Below, in pieces: positions 17,673 to 25,477 of a stretch of 64,000 nucleotides of DNA. The notes under the pieces were generated by a model. That model worked only from the letters and a program-made list of their open reading frames with translations. It had not been told where the DNA came from and searched no databases. The stretch spans positions 2,036,974 through 2,100,973 of the forward strand of contig NZ_DF968181.1 of NCBI RefSeq assembly GCF_001192795.1. Reading direction: 5' to 3'. The translations under genes were made by a program, and so were the position numbers. Source of the stretch: Flexilinea flocculi (lineage in GTDB: Bacteria; Chloroflexota; Anaerolineae; Anaerolineales; Anaerolineaceae). How positions within the stretch are numbered: position 1 is the stretch's first letter; every line of letters starts with the position of its first letter.

Positions 17673-18791
17673 TTAACCTGTATAACTGTTCAGGATCTGA
17701 ATTACATACGCTTGTTCGGATTCAGTCATCCCATTATAAAGCGGAAGGGATAACACTGTATCCGCATAGTCCTCAGCGATCGGCAAATCCCCCCGACGGA
17801 AACCTAAATATCCGTAGGCTTCGGATAAATGAGGCGGAATCGGATAGTGAATGATGCTGTCAACGCCATGTTCCTGCAAGTAAGCTTTCAAATGGTCTCT
17901 TTTTGTACAACGGATCACATACTGATGCCAGACAGACGAAGCATAAGGCCGCACTTTCGGCAGCAGAATCATCGGATTTTGGATTTCCAATGCGTATCGA
18001 TCAGTCAATCTTTGGCGTTCTTCATTCGTTTCGTTCAAATGTGCCAGCTTTACCCGCAGCAAGCCAGCCTGCAGTTCATCCAAGCGCGAGTTCGTTCCGA
18101 CAACCTGATTGTAATAGCGTTTTTCGCTGCCGTAATTGCGATACATGCGGAAAGCTCTGTCATAATCCGGATTGTTCGTGAGAATCGCGCCGCCTTCTCC
18201 AAAACCGCCCAAATTTTTCGTTGGATAGAAGCTGAAACAAGAAATATCGGTATAGGTATTCGTGAATTTTCCATCGAATTTGGCGCCATGAGATTGTGCG
18301 CTGTCTTCTATTAAAAGGAGGTGATAAGTGTCACAAATCTCTCGCAGCCGCTGCATATGACAGGATTGACCATACAAATTTACCGACAAAATCGCCTTTG
18401 TTCTCTCAGAGATCTTTGATTCAATTTTATCCGGATCAATTGTAAAATACGCGTCAGGCTCGACAAAAACAGGTTTCGCTCCATTGATTGTGATTCCCAT
18501 GACGCTGGCGATATAGGTATTGGAAGGGACAATCACCTCATCCCCTCGGCCGATTCCCAAGATTCGAAAAGAGAGCCACAAAGCATCCAACCCGCTGCCT
18601 AATCCAACACAGAAATCCGAACCAGCAAATGCGGCAAATTCTTTTTCGAATGACGTCACTTCCGGTCCAAGAACGTAATGACCGCTTCGTAAGACAGACA
18701 ATGCCTTCTCTTCGAACTCATCCTGATATCGAAAATAAAGGCGGGATATATCATTCGCTTTGATTTGCTTCATTTTCGTCACTGATTCCAA
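17673..18791 (-). CDS. DegT/DnrJ/EryC1 sugar aminotransferase (FdtB/QdtB-like)
   Basis: 372 aa, the typical length for PLP-dependent sugar aminotransferases. Signatures: GLGSGLDALWLSFRILGIGRGDEVIVPSN in pieces, LLLIEDSAQSHGAKF (PLP-binding Asp), SFYPTKNLGGFGEGGAI (Schiff-base Lys in PTKNLG) and SRLDELQAGLLRVKL. It is expected to aminate C3 of a dTDP-3-keto-6-deoxyhexose made by the neighbouring ketoisomerase. An in-frame ATG at 18773 (MKQIKANDI) would match the family N-terminus equally well. Confidence 0.9.
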   Translation of the reverse strand: MESVTKMKQIKANDISRLYFRYQDEFEEKALSVLRSGHYVLGPEVTSFEKEFAAFAGSDFCVGLGSGLDALWLSFRILGIGRGDEVIVPSNTYIASVMGITINGAKPVFVEPDAYFTIDPDKIESKISERTKAILSVNLYGQSCHMQRLREICDTYHLLLIEDSAQSHGAKFDGKFTNTYTDISCFSFYPTKNLGGFGEGGAILTNNPDYDRAFRMYRNYGSEKRYYNQVVGTNSRLDELQAGLLRVKLAHLNETNEERQRLTDRYALEIQNPMILLPKVRPYASSVWHQYVIRCTKRDHLKAYLQEHGVDSIIHYPIPPHLSEAYGYLGFRRGDLPIAEDYADTVLSLPLYNGMTESEQAYVIQILNSYTG

Positions 18792-18794
18792 TAT

Positions 18795-19622
18795 CTAAAC
18801 GATCGTTTGATCCATTGAGAAGTATAAAATCACATCAAAATCCAGGGTGGAAACTGTCATTTTCTGCTGATCCTGACGAATTATCGCACCGGCTTTCCCT
18901 CGGGAACGATCATCCGTGATCACGCAACGGTTAATCGTCCTGTTATAGACAATCGGAAGTTGATAAACATCGAATGAAAAAGCTCGAATCTGATTATATA
19001 CGGCAATGGCAGGCTGTTGAAAATCAATTTTCAAATCCTTGTAATTGATACTCTTCCTTGAATAATAGGTTGCATTCCATCTGTTTTGTGGTTTCGCAAC
19101 GATTTCTCCGCTTAAAAGGAGATCAAAATTCTTTTTTGTGAGTTCCGTTCCGTAACGGATATATTTCAAGTACAAATCTTTGCCGTTATCCGTTATAGTG
19201 ATTGGAAAAGCAATCTGATCGATGATAGCTCCTGTATCGATACCCCAATCAATACAGTGCAGCGTCACTCCGGATTCAGATTCATTATTAAGAATCGGCC
19301 AGGCAGAGGTATACATCCCGCGATATTTCGGCAGAAGCGAAAAATGAATATTGTAAAGACGGGTAGATTGAAACAAATCAGGACGAATGATCGTATCAAA
19401 TTCCAATGATAAAAAAATCAGATTCGGAACGCCATAAACCGATTCCAGTGGGACTATCGGAATATTCCATTGCGCTGCAGCTTTTTTAAAGGATCGTTGC
19501 CAGCCATCAATTCCCTGATCGGTTTGATTTACAATCGCACAAATTTCATGATGATCAATCCGCTCGAGTGCATATTCCAATAAATCGCATGCGATATTAT
19601 TTTTTCCAGCTATAGCCAGCAT
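18795..19622 (-). CDS. Sugar N-formyltransferase (methionyl-tRNA formyltransferase fold)
   Basis: 275 aa. The N-terminus MLAIAGKNNIACDLLEYALE resembles the start of WlaRD/QdtF-type enzymes. The catalytic Asn-His-Asp set of the formyltransferase family is visible as NIHFSLLPKYRGMYTSAWPI and IDWGIDTGAIIDQI. It uses N10-formyl-tetrahydrofolate and here probably formylates the 3-amino group of dTDP-Qui3N or Fuc3N. It is the first gene of the minus-strand operon: 3 bp separate it from the aminotransferase. The thymidylyltransferase and 4,6-dehydratase needed upstream are not in the window. Confidence 0.85.
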   Translation of the reverse strand: MLAIAGKNNIACDLLEYALERIDHHEICAIVNQTDQGIDGWQRSFKKAAAQWNIPIVPLESVYGVPNLIFLSLEFDTIIRPDLFQSTRLYNIHFSLLPKYRGMYTSAWPILNNESESGVTLHCIDWGIDTGAIIDQIAFPITITDNGKDLYLKYIRYGTELTKKNFDLLLSGEIVAKPQNRWNATYYSRKSINYKDLKIDFQQPAIAVYNQIRAFSFDVYQLPIVYNRTINRCVITDDRSRGKAGAIIRQDQQKMTVSTLDFDVILYFSMDQTIV

Positions 19623-19700
19623 ATTTCGGCTTCCTCATTTTCCAGGTTGTTCAATGCTGCTAATTTTATCTCACTTTTTTCTCTCTCGATCATCGTCAAT

Positions 19701-20085
19701 CAGTAATTTGAAATATGGAAAGAAAAGTTAATCGATATTTCGAATTGCTTTATGGGAAGGATTCCTGGTATTTGGTATCATGAACAAAGAATGCTGGTTT
19801 CTCTCAATCAATCAAAATACCGTATAATTTAATGCAATACATCAACCGGTTTTCTGCTGAAAACAGCCGATGCAGAAATGATTCGAAATATGGAAAAATC
19901 ACTTATTTATTTTGAAATTATTTTACGCTCCACCTAAAAAACATTACACAAAATTTTATTCAAATTTCGAATCACAAGAGGAATAGCAGCGTGCTGGTAT
20001 ATCACAGTCATACAGAGAAAACAGTAATTCGATATTTCGATTTTCTATTTGAATAAAGAAGAAAAAACTTGTTGTTATGCAGAGA
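19701..20085. repeat. Cluster of short or broken hairpin-MITE pieces
   Basis: In this 545-bp gene-free gap three pieces are visible. A 50-bp mini-copy (19701-19750) has both ends (CAGTAATTTGAAATATGG and ATATTTCGAATTGCT) but no core. A copy at 19873-19975 also has both ends. A left half runs from 20022 and ends in the core at TTGTTGTTATG. No gene is evident in the gap. Confidence 0.7.
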
Positions 20086-20168
20086 AATACTAACGCTTGT
20101 AGTTGTTCACAATGAAGGTCGATTTTTTTTATTGAAAATTACTCAAATTAGGAAAGGCACGATACCAC

Positions 20169-22400
20169 ATGCTGCTGGACGACCTTTTTGCAGTCTCACC
20201 CGATTCCTTTACACAATCCGACAAAGATCTCATTGAGAAAGCTTATTACTTTGCAGAAAAAGCGCATGAAGGGCAAAAACGAGCTTCCGGTGAACCGTAT
20301 TTTACACATTGCGTTGCCGTCGCGATGATCCTGTGCGAATTAAAGGTTCAAAGCAACGTCATTGCCGCAGCACTTCTGCATGATACTGTTGAAGATACGG
20401 AAATCACACTGGATCAAATCCGAAAAGAATTTGGTGATGAAATTTCTCAACTGGTGGACGGCGTCACAAAGCTCACCAATTTACCGGACGCCCACCGCTA
20501 TGAAAAATCGTTTACGTCATCTGCCGCTGCAGACAATCCTGAAAAAGGCGAATCCAATATTGAAGATCCGGAACAAAAAGAAGCCGCCATTCGCGAAAGC
20601 AAGCGCAGATTAAAAAATGAAACATTGCGGAAAACCTTTATCGCAATGGTAGATGACGTCCGCGTTATCATCATCAAACTGGCAGACCGCCTTCATAACA
20701 TGCGAACGCTAAGCCACACCAGCAAAGAAAAGCAAAAACGCATCGCTCAAGAAACATTGGATATCTATGCACCGCTGGCAAATCGGCTGGGCATTTGGCG
20801 CATCAAATGGGAATTAGAGGATCTGGCTTTCCGTTATGTCCATCCGGAAGAATACATCCAGATTGCTGAAAATCTTGCCACCACCCACGCCTTAAGAGAA
20901 AAAGAAGTCGAGGAAATTATAGCCAAACTGAAATCTGTCATGGAACAGGCACAGATTGAATGTGAAATTTCCGGAAGGCCGAAACACATCTATTCCATTT
21001 ACAATAAAATGTTGGATCGGAATAAACCGTTTGAAATGCTCCGCGATCTGCGCGGTGTCCGTGTAATCGTCAAGGATATACCTTCCTGTTATATGGCTTT
21101 AGGTCAAATTCATACGCATTGGCGACCGATCCCACAGGAATTCGATGATTACATCGCAGTCCCAAAAGATAATTTTTATCAATCTCTTCATACCGCTGTT
21201 TATTATGACGACGGAAAACCGCTGGAAGTTCAAATCCGAACGCCGGAAATGCATCAAAATGCAGAGTACGGTATCGCGGCTCATTGGCGTTATAAAGAAC
21301 ACGCCAAATCCGATGCCTACTTTGAAAAACGTCTGGACTATCTTCGCCGAATCATGGACTGGCGGAAGGATGTCGAAGACGCCGGTGAGTTTGTGGAAGG
21401 GATGAAATCGGATGTTCTCCAGGACAGAGTCTTTGTTTTCACACCCCGTGGTGATGTGATCGATTTGCCGGTTGGCTCAACCCCGATTGATTTTGCCTAT
21501 GGCGTTCATACGGAAATCGGACATCGCTGCCGAGGCGCCAAGATCAACGGCAAAATGGTTCCATTAACCTATCAACTGAAAACCGGAGATCAGGTTTCGA
21601 TCATGACTTCCAAACAGGGCGGTCCCAGCCGAGACTGGCTGAATCCGAATCTCGGGCTTGCTAATACACAACGTGCCCGATCAAAAATTCGCGCCTGGTT
21701 CAAATGGCAGGATCGTGAACTGAATCTGACTCAGGGCAAAGAAACCATTAAAAAGGATCTGCAGCGCTTAGGTATGAGTGACACAGACCTGAGCGAGATT
21801 GCTCGTGACCTTGATTATAAAAACGTAGACGAACTATACATCGCCATTGGCTGCGGTGATTTATCATCCTATCGGGTAATCAATAAAATTAACGAAGGAC
21901 TGAAAACCAACGAGCAGCAAGTACTGACACCGCGTCCCCAACAATTTGATCATACAAAAGAGTCCGGTATATCCGTTTTAGGAGCAGGCAGCATCTACAC
22001 TACCTTCGGGAAATGCTGCAGCCCCGCGCCAGGGGATGATATCATCGGTTACATCACAAAAGGACGCGGCGCAACCATTCACAAAAGCGACTGTCCTAAT
22101 GTAAAACGCGTGAAAGACCGTGAAAGACTGATCAACGTCACTTGGGGACAGCCTGAACAACGCTATCCCGTCGGTGTCACCATCAAAGCGTATGATCGTC
22201 AGGGGCTGGTTAACGACATCACCAACATGCTGGTTACCGAAGCGGTCAATCTGGAAAACATCAATGTCAATGTTGCGCATAATTACGCTAACATTCAGAT
22301 CGTGATCGATGTTCTGGATATCAATCAGCTCAGCCGCATTCTGACAAAAATCGAAGGACTGCCGAATGTTGTTGAAGCCTACCGCAATCGTCCAGGTTGA
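20169..22400 (+). CDS. rsh: Bifunctional RelA/SpoT (RSH) (p)ppGpp synthetase/hydrolase
   Basis: 743 aa long RSH enzyme of the stringent response. N-terminal HD hydrolase domain: YFTHCVAVAMILCEL and AALLHDTVEDTEI with intact HD and ED. The synthetase domain includes GRPKHIYSIYNKM, LRDLRGVRVIVKDI and LEVQIRTPEMHQNAEYG. A TGS domain follows (VFVFTPRGDVIDLPVG). C-terminal parts include CCSPAPGDDIIGYITKGRG and an ACT domain (GVTIKAYDRQGLVNDITNML). Both catalytic halves look intact. The insert between HD motifs is Lys/Glu-rich. Transcribed alone from a MITE-rich upstream gap. Confidence 0.96.
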   Translation: MLLDDLFAVSPDSFTQSDKDLIEKAYYFAEKAHEGQKRASGEPYFTHCVAVAMILCELKVQSNVIAAALLHDTVEDTEITLDQIRKEFGDEISQLVDGVTKLTNLPDAHRYEKSFTSSAAADNPEKGESNIEDPEQKEAAIRESKRRLKNETLRKTFIAMVDDVRVIIIKLADRLHNMRTLSHTSKEKQKRIAQETLDIYAPLANRLGIWRIKWELEDLAFRYVHPEEYIQIAENLATTHALREKEVEEIIAKLKSVMEQAQIECEISGRPKHIYSIYNKMLDRNKPFEMLRDLRGVRVIVKDIPSCYMALGQIHTHWRPIPQEFDDYIAVPKDNFYQSLHTAVYYDDGKPLEVQIRTPEMHQNAEYGIAAHWRYKEHAKSDAYFEKRLDYLRRIMDWRKDVEDAGEFVEGMKSDVLQDRVFVFTPRGDVIDLPVGSTPIDFAYGVHTEIGHRCRGAKINGKMVPLTYQLKTGDQVSIMTSKQGGPSRDWLNPNLGLANTQRARSKIRAWFKWQDRELNLTQGKETIKKDLQRLGMSDTDLSEIARDLDYKNVDELYIAIGCGDLSSYRVINKINEGLKTNEQQVLTPRPQQFDHTKESGISVLGAGSIYTTFGKCCSPAPGDDIIGYITKGRGATIHKSDCPNVKRVKDRERLINVTWGQPEQRYPVGVTIKAYDRQGLVNDITNMLVTEAVNLENINVNVAHNYANIQIVIDVLDINQLSRILTKIEGLPNVVEAYRNRPG

Positions 22401-22603
22401 AAACTGTATACTTCCCGACAATTTTGCAATAAATTTGCGCACATCCTGAAGCGAAGCGAAAAAACGGGTTCCTTTCGATTGCACGAATTCAAATTTCATC
22501 CTTTACACAGTTGACTCCTTGCGGTAGAATATCGCCAAATTGTCGCCATATGAAATAAACGGTTCGTGTGAATCGATTCCACAAAAATCAGGAGGCTGAA
22601 ATA

Positions 22604-22852
22604 ATGGCTAGAATTCGATGTAAGTATCTTGACTGCGCGTTTTTAGATGAGGGTTACTGCAGTGCAGCATTGGTCGAGTTGGACTCGAATAAAGGCTGTT
22701 TGACCTATTCCCCCAACGCCGAAACGCCGGTTGAAGATGATTGGGTGGATACCGATACAGAAGATTTGGAAGACTGGGAAGATCTCACTGAAGAAGATGA
22801 TGAAGATAAAGATGATGATCCTTGGATGGAAGATGAAGAGGACGAATTCTAA
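22604..22852 (+). CDS. Small Cys-containing protein with very acidic tail
   Basis: 82 aa from ATG 22604, chosen because AGGAGG (22591-22596) is 7-8 nt upstream; the frame opens earlier at 22568. The N-terminal half has four cysteines (RCKYLDCAFLDEGYC, then KGC), spaced as in a small metal-binding knuckle. The second half is almost only Asp and Glu. Function unknown. It is a monocistronic gene with its own strong terminator. The acidic tail recalls that of IF3 in the same window. Confidence 0.75.
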   Translation: MARIRCKYLDCAFLDEGYCSAALVELDSNKGCLTYSPNAETPVEDDWVDTDTEDLEDWEDLTEEDDEDKDDDPWMEDEEDEF

Positions 22853-22880
22853 AAATATTTAATCGTTTCATTCAGCCATA

Positions 22881-22922
22881 AAAAAAACGCGTCATTATCA
22901 TTTGAAATGACGCGTTTTTTAG
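22881..22922. terminator. Rho-independent terminator
   Basis: AAAAACGCGTCATT and AATGACGCGTTTTT form a 14-bp stem with a 9-nt loop, A/T-flanked on both sides. Confidence 0.9.
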
Positions 22923-23035
22923 TTCTGTGCAAAATACAAATCCGAATTGCCGTAAAGAAAAACAACAATCATTACCATTGGTTAAGCCAACAGAGTTTGT
23001 TCAATCCGATCATCGTGAGCCGAACAAGGGCGAAA

Positions 23036-23150
23036 CCTGTCATTGCGAGCCCTGCAAGGGCATGGCAATCTCCCTGCCGTATGAAGGGAAGAGTGTCATA
23101 CGAAAAGTGATTGCTTCTCTATGATCGCAACGACAAATTGTCATCCTGTT
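23036..23150. repeat. CATTGCGAG / GAAGCAATC inverted-repeat element
   Basis: TGTCATTGCGAGCCCTGCAA followed by GGGCATGGCAATC, then an inner segment, then AGTGATTGCTTCTC and ATCGCAACGACAAATTG in inverted order. It belongs to the same family as 12307-12413. Confidence 0.8.
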
Positions 23151-23267
23151 TCCATGTTCGCATTGGAAGCTCTCCTTTTCGACTGAATCTTCTTCCTTCC
23201 CATTTATAACCGAGAGCTTTAACACTTAAATAAAAAAGGTCCAAGTTTTCCTTGAACCTTTTGATTG

Positions 23268-23338
23268 CTGGGGACAAAGGAGTCGAACCCTTACATACAG
23301 ATTCAGAGTCTGCTGTCCTGCCATTAGACGAGTCCCCA
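23268..23338 (-). tRNA. tRNA-Gln (CUG)
   Basis: The minus strand folds into a cloverleaf. Acceptor TGGGGAC/GTCCCCA, anticodon stem GCAGA/TCTGT with loop CTCTGAA (anticodon CTG), and T-arm AAGGGTTCGACTCCTTT. The CCA end is not fully encoded. Confidence 0.95.
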
Positions 23339-23357
23339 AATTTTTGAAACGCTTTGT

Positions 23358-23386
23358 ATTCTACCAAATAATAGATTTTTCGTAAA
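23358..23386 (-). promoter_or_regulatory. Promoter of tRNA-Gln
   Basis: On the minus strand TTTACG (23386-23381), 17 nt, TAGAAT (23363-23358), ending about 20 nt before the tRNA 5' end. Confidence 0.55.
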
Positions 23387-23476
23387 GTAAAATCGCATAA
23401 ATATGTTTTTTGATCAGCGGTAATTTTGAATTGTGAATCCTCACGTCTCGAGAAATGCAAATTTTCGCAAAAAAGG

Positions 23477-23503
23477 TTGAATCCAAAAGAATTATGGTAT
23501 AAT
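23477..23503 (+). promoter_or_regulatory. Promoter of tRNA-Lys
   Basis: TTGAAT (23477-23482) and a perfect TATAAT (23498-23503) with a short 15-nt spacer. The tRNA starts 24 nt after the -10. Confidence 0.6.
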
Positions 23504-23526
23504 CCTGCATTGTTCAGCACGAACAA

Positions 23527-23600
23527 GGCCCATTAGCTCAATTTGGCAGAGCAATTGACTCTTAATCAATGTGTTCTGGGTTCGAGTCCCAGATGGGTCA
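23527..23600 (+). tRNA. tRNA-Lys (CUU)
   Basis: Acceptor GGCCCAT/ATGGGTC, D-arm TTAGCTCAATTTGGCAGAGC, anticodon stem ATTGA/TCAAT with loop CTCTTAA (anticodon CTT), and T-arm CTGGGTTCGAGTCCCAG. Confidence 0.96.
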
Positions 23601-24030
23601 CAATCCATTTTTTTACAATTATTAATCGATATTGAGAAAACGAAACATAAAGTTTTTTTTTCGATTTTTTTTATCAGTTACAGTGATCATGTCAAATTGA
23701 AAAACAAATCGTCTGATATATATTGGGCTGAAAATTACTGAATGGATAAAACAGCATCAAGACAGATGTGAATCCGCCCCTCTTGACTGCTTTCGAATCT
23801 TATTTTCTCCTTCCAAATCATCAACAAATAGTACTATTTCGACAAAAAATATTCAATTTTAATACTTTTTTGATTCGAAAAATTTATCCATATCTCGAGT
23901 TGCTGGGATTGCAAACCCTTCCCTCTCTTGCATTCATCCTCTCCCCGTTACACTTTTTCTTTTCTTTTTGTTTTGTGTTTTGCACTAAACGGTTTTATTT
24001 TCATGTCAAGGGCTAGAAATCATGGAAATA
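23601..24030. other. Gene-free AT-rich stretch
   Basis: Contains only a Phe-rich low-complexity open frame (23768-24016) that I do not believe is a gene. Weak MITE-end-like phrases occur, such as GATTCGAAAAATTTATCC and ATCTCGAGTTGCTG near 23872-23907. Confidence 0.4.
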
Positions 24031-24035
24031 TTCTG

Positions 24036-24172
24036 TATAATTTAGATATCTGAGGTGAGGAAATCCACCGCTCACGCACTGAGTCCGTAAACGGCCAGTC
24101 AAGGAAGACGCTGGATGTGGGTGGCCCAGCCAGATAATTATGTAGCCTGATTAATCGCCAGGCTACTTTTTT
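24036..24172 (+). ncRNA. Unidentified structured RNA, copy 1, with promoter -10 and terminator
   Basis: TATAAT (24036-24041) precedes a segment with four nested stems. P1 is TATCTG (24047-24052) with CAGATA (24131-24136). The others are GTGAG/CTCAC, ACTG...CCG/CGG...CAGT and GCTGG/CCAGC, giving a compact multibranch fold. A strong terminator follows: GTAGCCTG/CAGGCTAC plus T6 (24142-24172). An almost identical segment lies at 25040-25128, where P1 has changed to GATCTG/CAGATC, a compensatory change. No open reading frame; no family recognised. Confidence 0.7.
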
Positions 24173-24210
24173 ATTTGTCGACCGTGTTGTATTCCTGCTA
24201 TAAATTCCGA

Positions 24211-24331
24211 TATAATATAGTTAATCCTGGGGTGAGAAGGCGCCCCTCACTGTCATTGAGCGATGCCGACGTGGCGCACGGCGTACGGGATTATCTAAAT
24301 AGAAAAATTTTCTGATTTTTCTATTTTTATT
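24211..24331 (+). ncRNA. Second unidentified small RNA, related 5' motif
   Basis: TATAAT (24211-24216) with a possible TTGTAT 18 nt upstream. The transcript would start TTAATCC (24221), which pairs with GGGATTA (24287-24293). Inside are GTGAG/CTCAC (24232-24249), as in the neighbouring RNA, and a GCCGACGTGGC hairpin. An A/T-rich terminator hairpin follows: AATAGAAAAAT/ATTTTTCTATT plus TTTATTT (24298-24331). Not recognised as a known family. Confidence 0.55.
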
Positions 24332-24352
24332 TAATTCCCAGATATTTAGGCT

Positions 24353-24601
24353 TTATAGCTCTGTCGCCGGTTTTGGTTTTTTTCCAGACTCTAACAATTC
24401 TATAAATTTGTTCGCCTGTTCTAAAGTGATATCATCCACATCCGCCCAAGAGTGCGTACCATAATCCATGATACGATCCTCCATCACATTATCATTATCA
24501 ACTATCCAGCCTTTCCCTTTGATGTATATATATGGGATAGAATTTTCTTTTTTTGCGATAATTCCTATATCGTTCAGGTAACAGTAGTAAGGATTTTTCA
24601 T
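24353..24601 (-). CDS. Small hypothetical protein
   Basis: 82 aa (MKNPYYCYLNDIGIIAKKEN...). Mixed alpha/beta composition with many Tyr, Ile and Asp residues, and no signal or membrane segment. I do not recognise the family. It lies 40 bp downstream of the DUF4926-like gene on the same strand and may form a two-gene unit with it. Such pairs often accompany polymorphic-toxin or immunity genes, but nothing here proves that. It is probably a real gene, since codon-like composition is maintained throughout. Confidence 0.55.
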   Translation of the reverse strand: MKNPYYCYLNDIGIIAKKENSIPYIYIKGKGWIVDNDNVMEDRIMDYGTHSWADVDDITLEQANKFIELLESGKKPKPATEL

Positions 24602-24641
24602 TTCGATATGATTCTATTTTTTATTTCCAGAATTTTAGTCT

Positions 24642-24956
24642 TTATTGATCCCTCAGAGATAATATATCATCCTGGCAAATTAATTCCGTGCGATAATCAT
24701 CACCATCACGAATATCAGCTTCATAAGTGACGCCATGCTCATAAATTTCGACGATCGTTGCCTCTTCTCTCGTTTTGAGGATCACCTTATCATATTGTCT
24801 TATTATTGTCTTAACGCTTTTCATGGATTCAGTAATTCGAAATTTGGAAAAGTCTTTTAAGAAAGAAGGGAGAACTTGTTGTTGTGTTGTTTTTGCGCGA
24901 AGCGCAAAAACAACACAACAACATTTATTCCTTTCCATATTTGGAATCGCTGTCAT
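24642..24956 (-). CDS. DUF4926-like small protein extended in frame by a MITE
   Basis: The native protein is about 60 aa from Met at 24824 (MKSVKTIIRQYDKVILKTRE, then ATIVEIYEHGVTYEADIRDG). It resembles the small SH3-like DUF4926 family (VxL...GTVVEVYE.G..YEVEF). The MITE at 24830-24952 has inserted exactly over the start. The 9-bp target duplication contains the ATG, so a second ATG exists at 24956. Element plus duplication is 132 bp, so the frame stays open and adds 44 residues (including RNKCCCVVFALRAKTTQQQ). Which start is used is unknown; neither has a strong Shine-Dalgarno sequence. Confidence 0.6.
   Translation of the reverse strand: MTAIPNMERNKCCCVVFALRAKTTQQQVLPSFLKDFSKFRITESMKSVKTIIRQYDKVILKTREEATIVEIYEHGVTYEADIRDGDDYRTELICQDDILSLRDQ
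24830..24952. mobile_element. Hairpin MITE copy (123 bp) with perfect 9-bp TSD
   Basis: Ends CAGTAATTCGAAATTTGG and CCATATTTGGAATCGCTG. The 22-bp perfect core arms lie at 24877-24898 and 24902-24923 with a GAA loop. TCATGGATT is duplicated exactly at 24821-24829 and 24953-24961. This is the type copy for the family in this window. Confidence 0.93.
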
Positions 24957-25035
24957 GGATTCTATTTAACACACGTTGTCCGAATTTATTTTTTAATTTC
25001 GGGCATGGAAAAAGATGAAAAAATCCTTTATCATA

Positions 25036-25129
25036 TATAGATCTGAGGTGAGGAAATCCACCGCTCACGCACTGAGTCCGTAAACGGCCAGTCAAGGAAG
25101 ACGCTGGATGTGGTGGCCCAGCCAGATCA
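25036..25129 (+). ncRNA. Unidentified structured RNA, copy 2
   Basis: From 25040 to 25128 it repeats the 24047-24136 segment almost base for base. Differences are one G deletion in the P4 loop and a double change in P1 (GATCTG/CAGATC). It is preceded by the AT-rich CATATATAG, a possible -10. Instead of the simple terminator of copy 1, it runs into a long different hairpin at 25134-25219. Confidence 0.65.
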
Positions 25130-25133
25130 TTAA

Positions 25134-25219
25134 GGAACCGCTTGAGGTAGAGAGACAGGCGCTATTACGCGCGAGCAATTGATGCCGGGGAGCCTGTCCG
25201 GCCAGGCGGTTCAATTTTT
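25134..25219 (+). ncRNA. Long hairpin with T-tract, 3' part of the copy-2 RNA or separate terminator
   Basis: GAACCGC (25135-25141) pairs with GCGGTTC (25206-25212). Inside, GACAGGC pairs with GCCTGTC around a GCGC-rich loop. T8 follows. It could be an elaborate terminator or another small structured RNA joined to copy 2. Confidence 0.55.
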
Positions 25220-25477
25220 TTTATCGTACGATGATGTCACAATCGCAATTATAACAATTAATAGCATGCATAATTATTATCACTTACAAATATAACATAA
25301 TTAATATAACATCTTCTATGAGTTTTTTTAACTCATTTTAATATCTATTTCTAATTTCCCATCATCAACATCTCATTCCACGAGATATAAATCAAAAGAC
25401 AGGCTATTCCGATTCATTCTTTTATGTATAATTAATGTCACGTACATGCAATAATAGGAATAAACAGCGAGCAAATT

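Noticed and set aside
23768-24016. 82-codon open frame
   Set aside because: Phe/Leu-rich low-complexity translation, no ribosome site, contains MITE-like phrases; not credible as a gene.
24051-24100. Hammerhead-like ribozyme in the structured RNA (CTGAGTCCGTAAACGG)
   Set aside because: The required CUGANGA and GAAA boxes and cleavage triplet are not in the right order.
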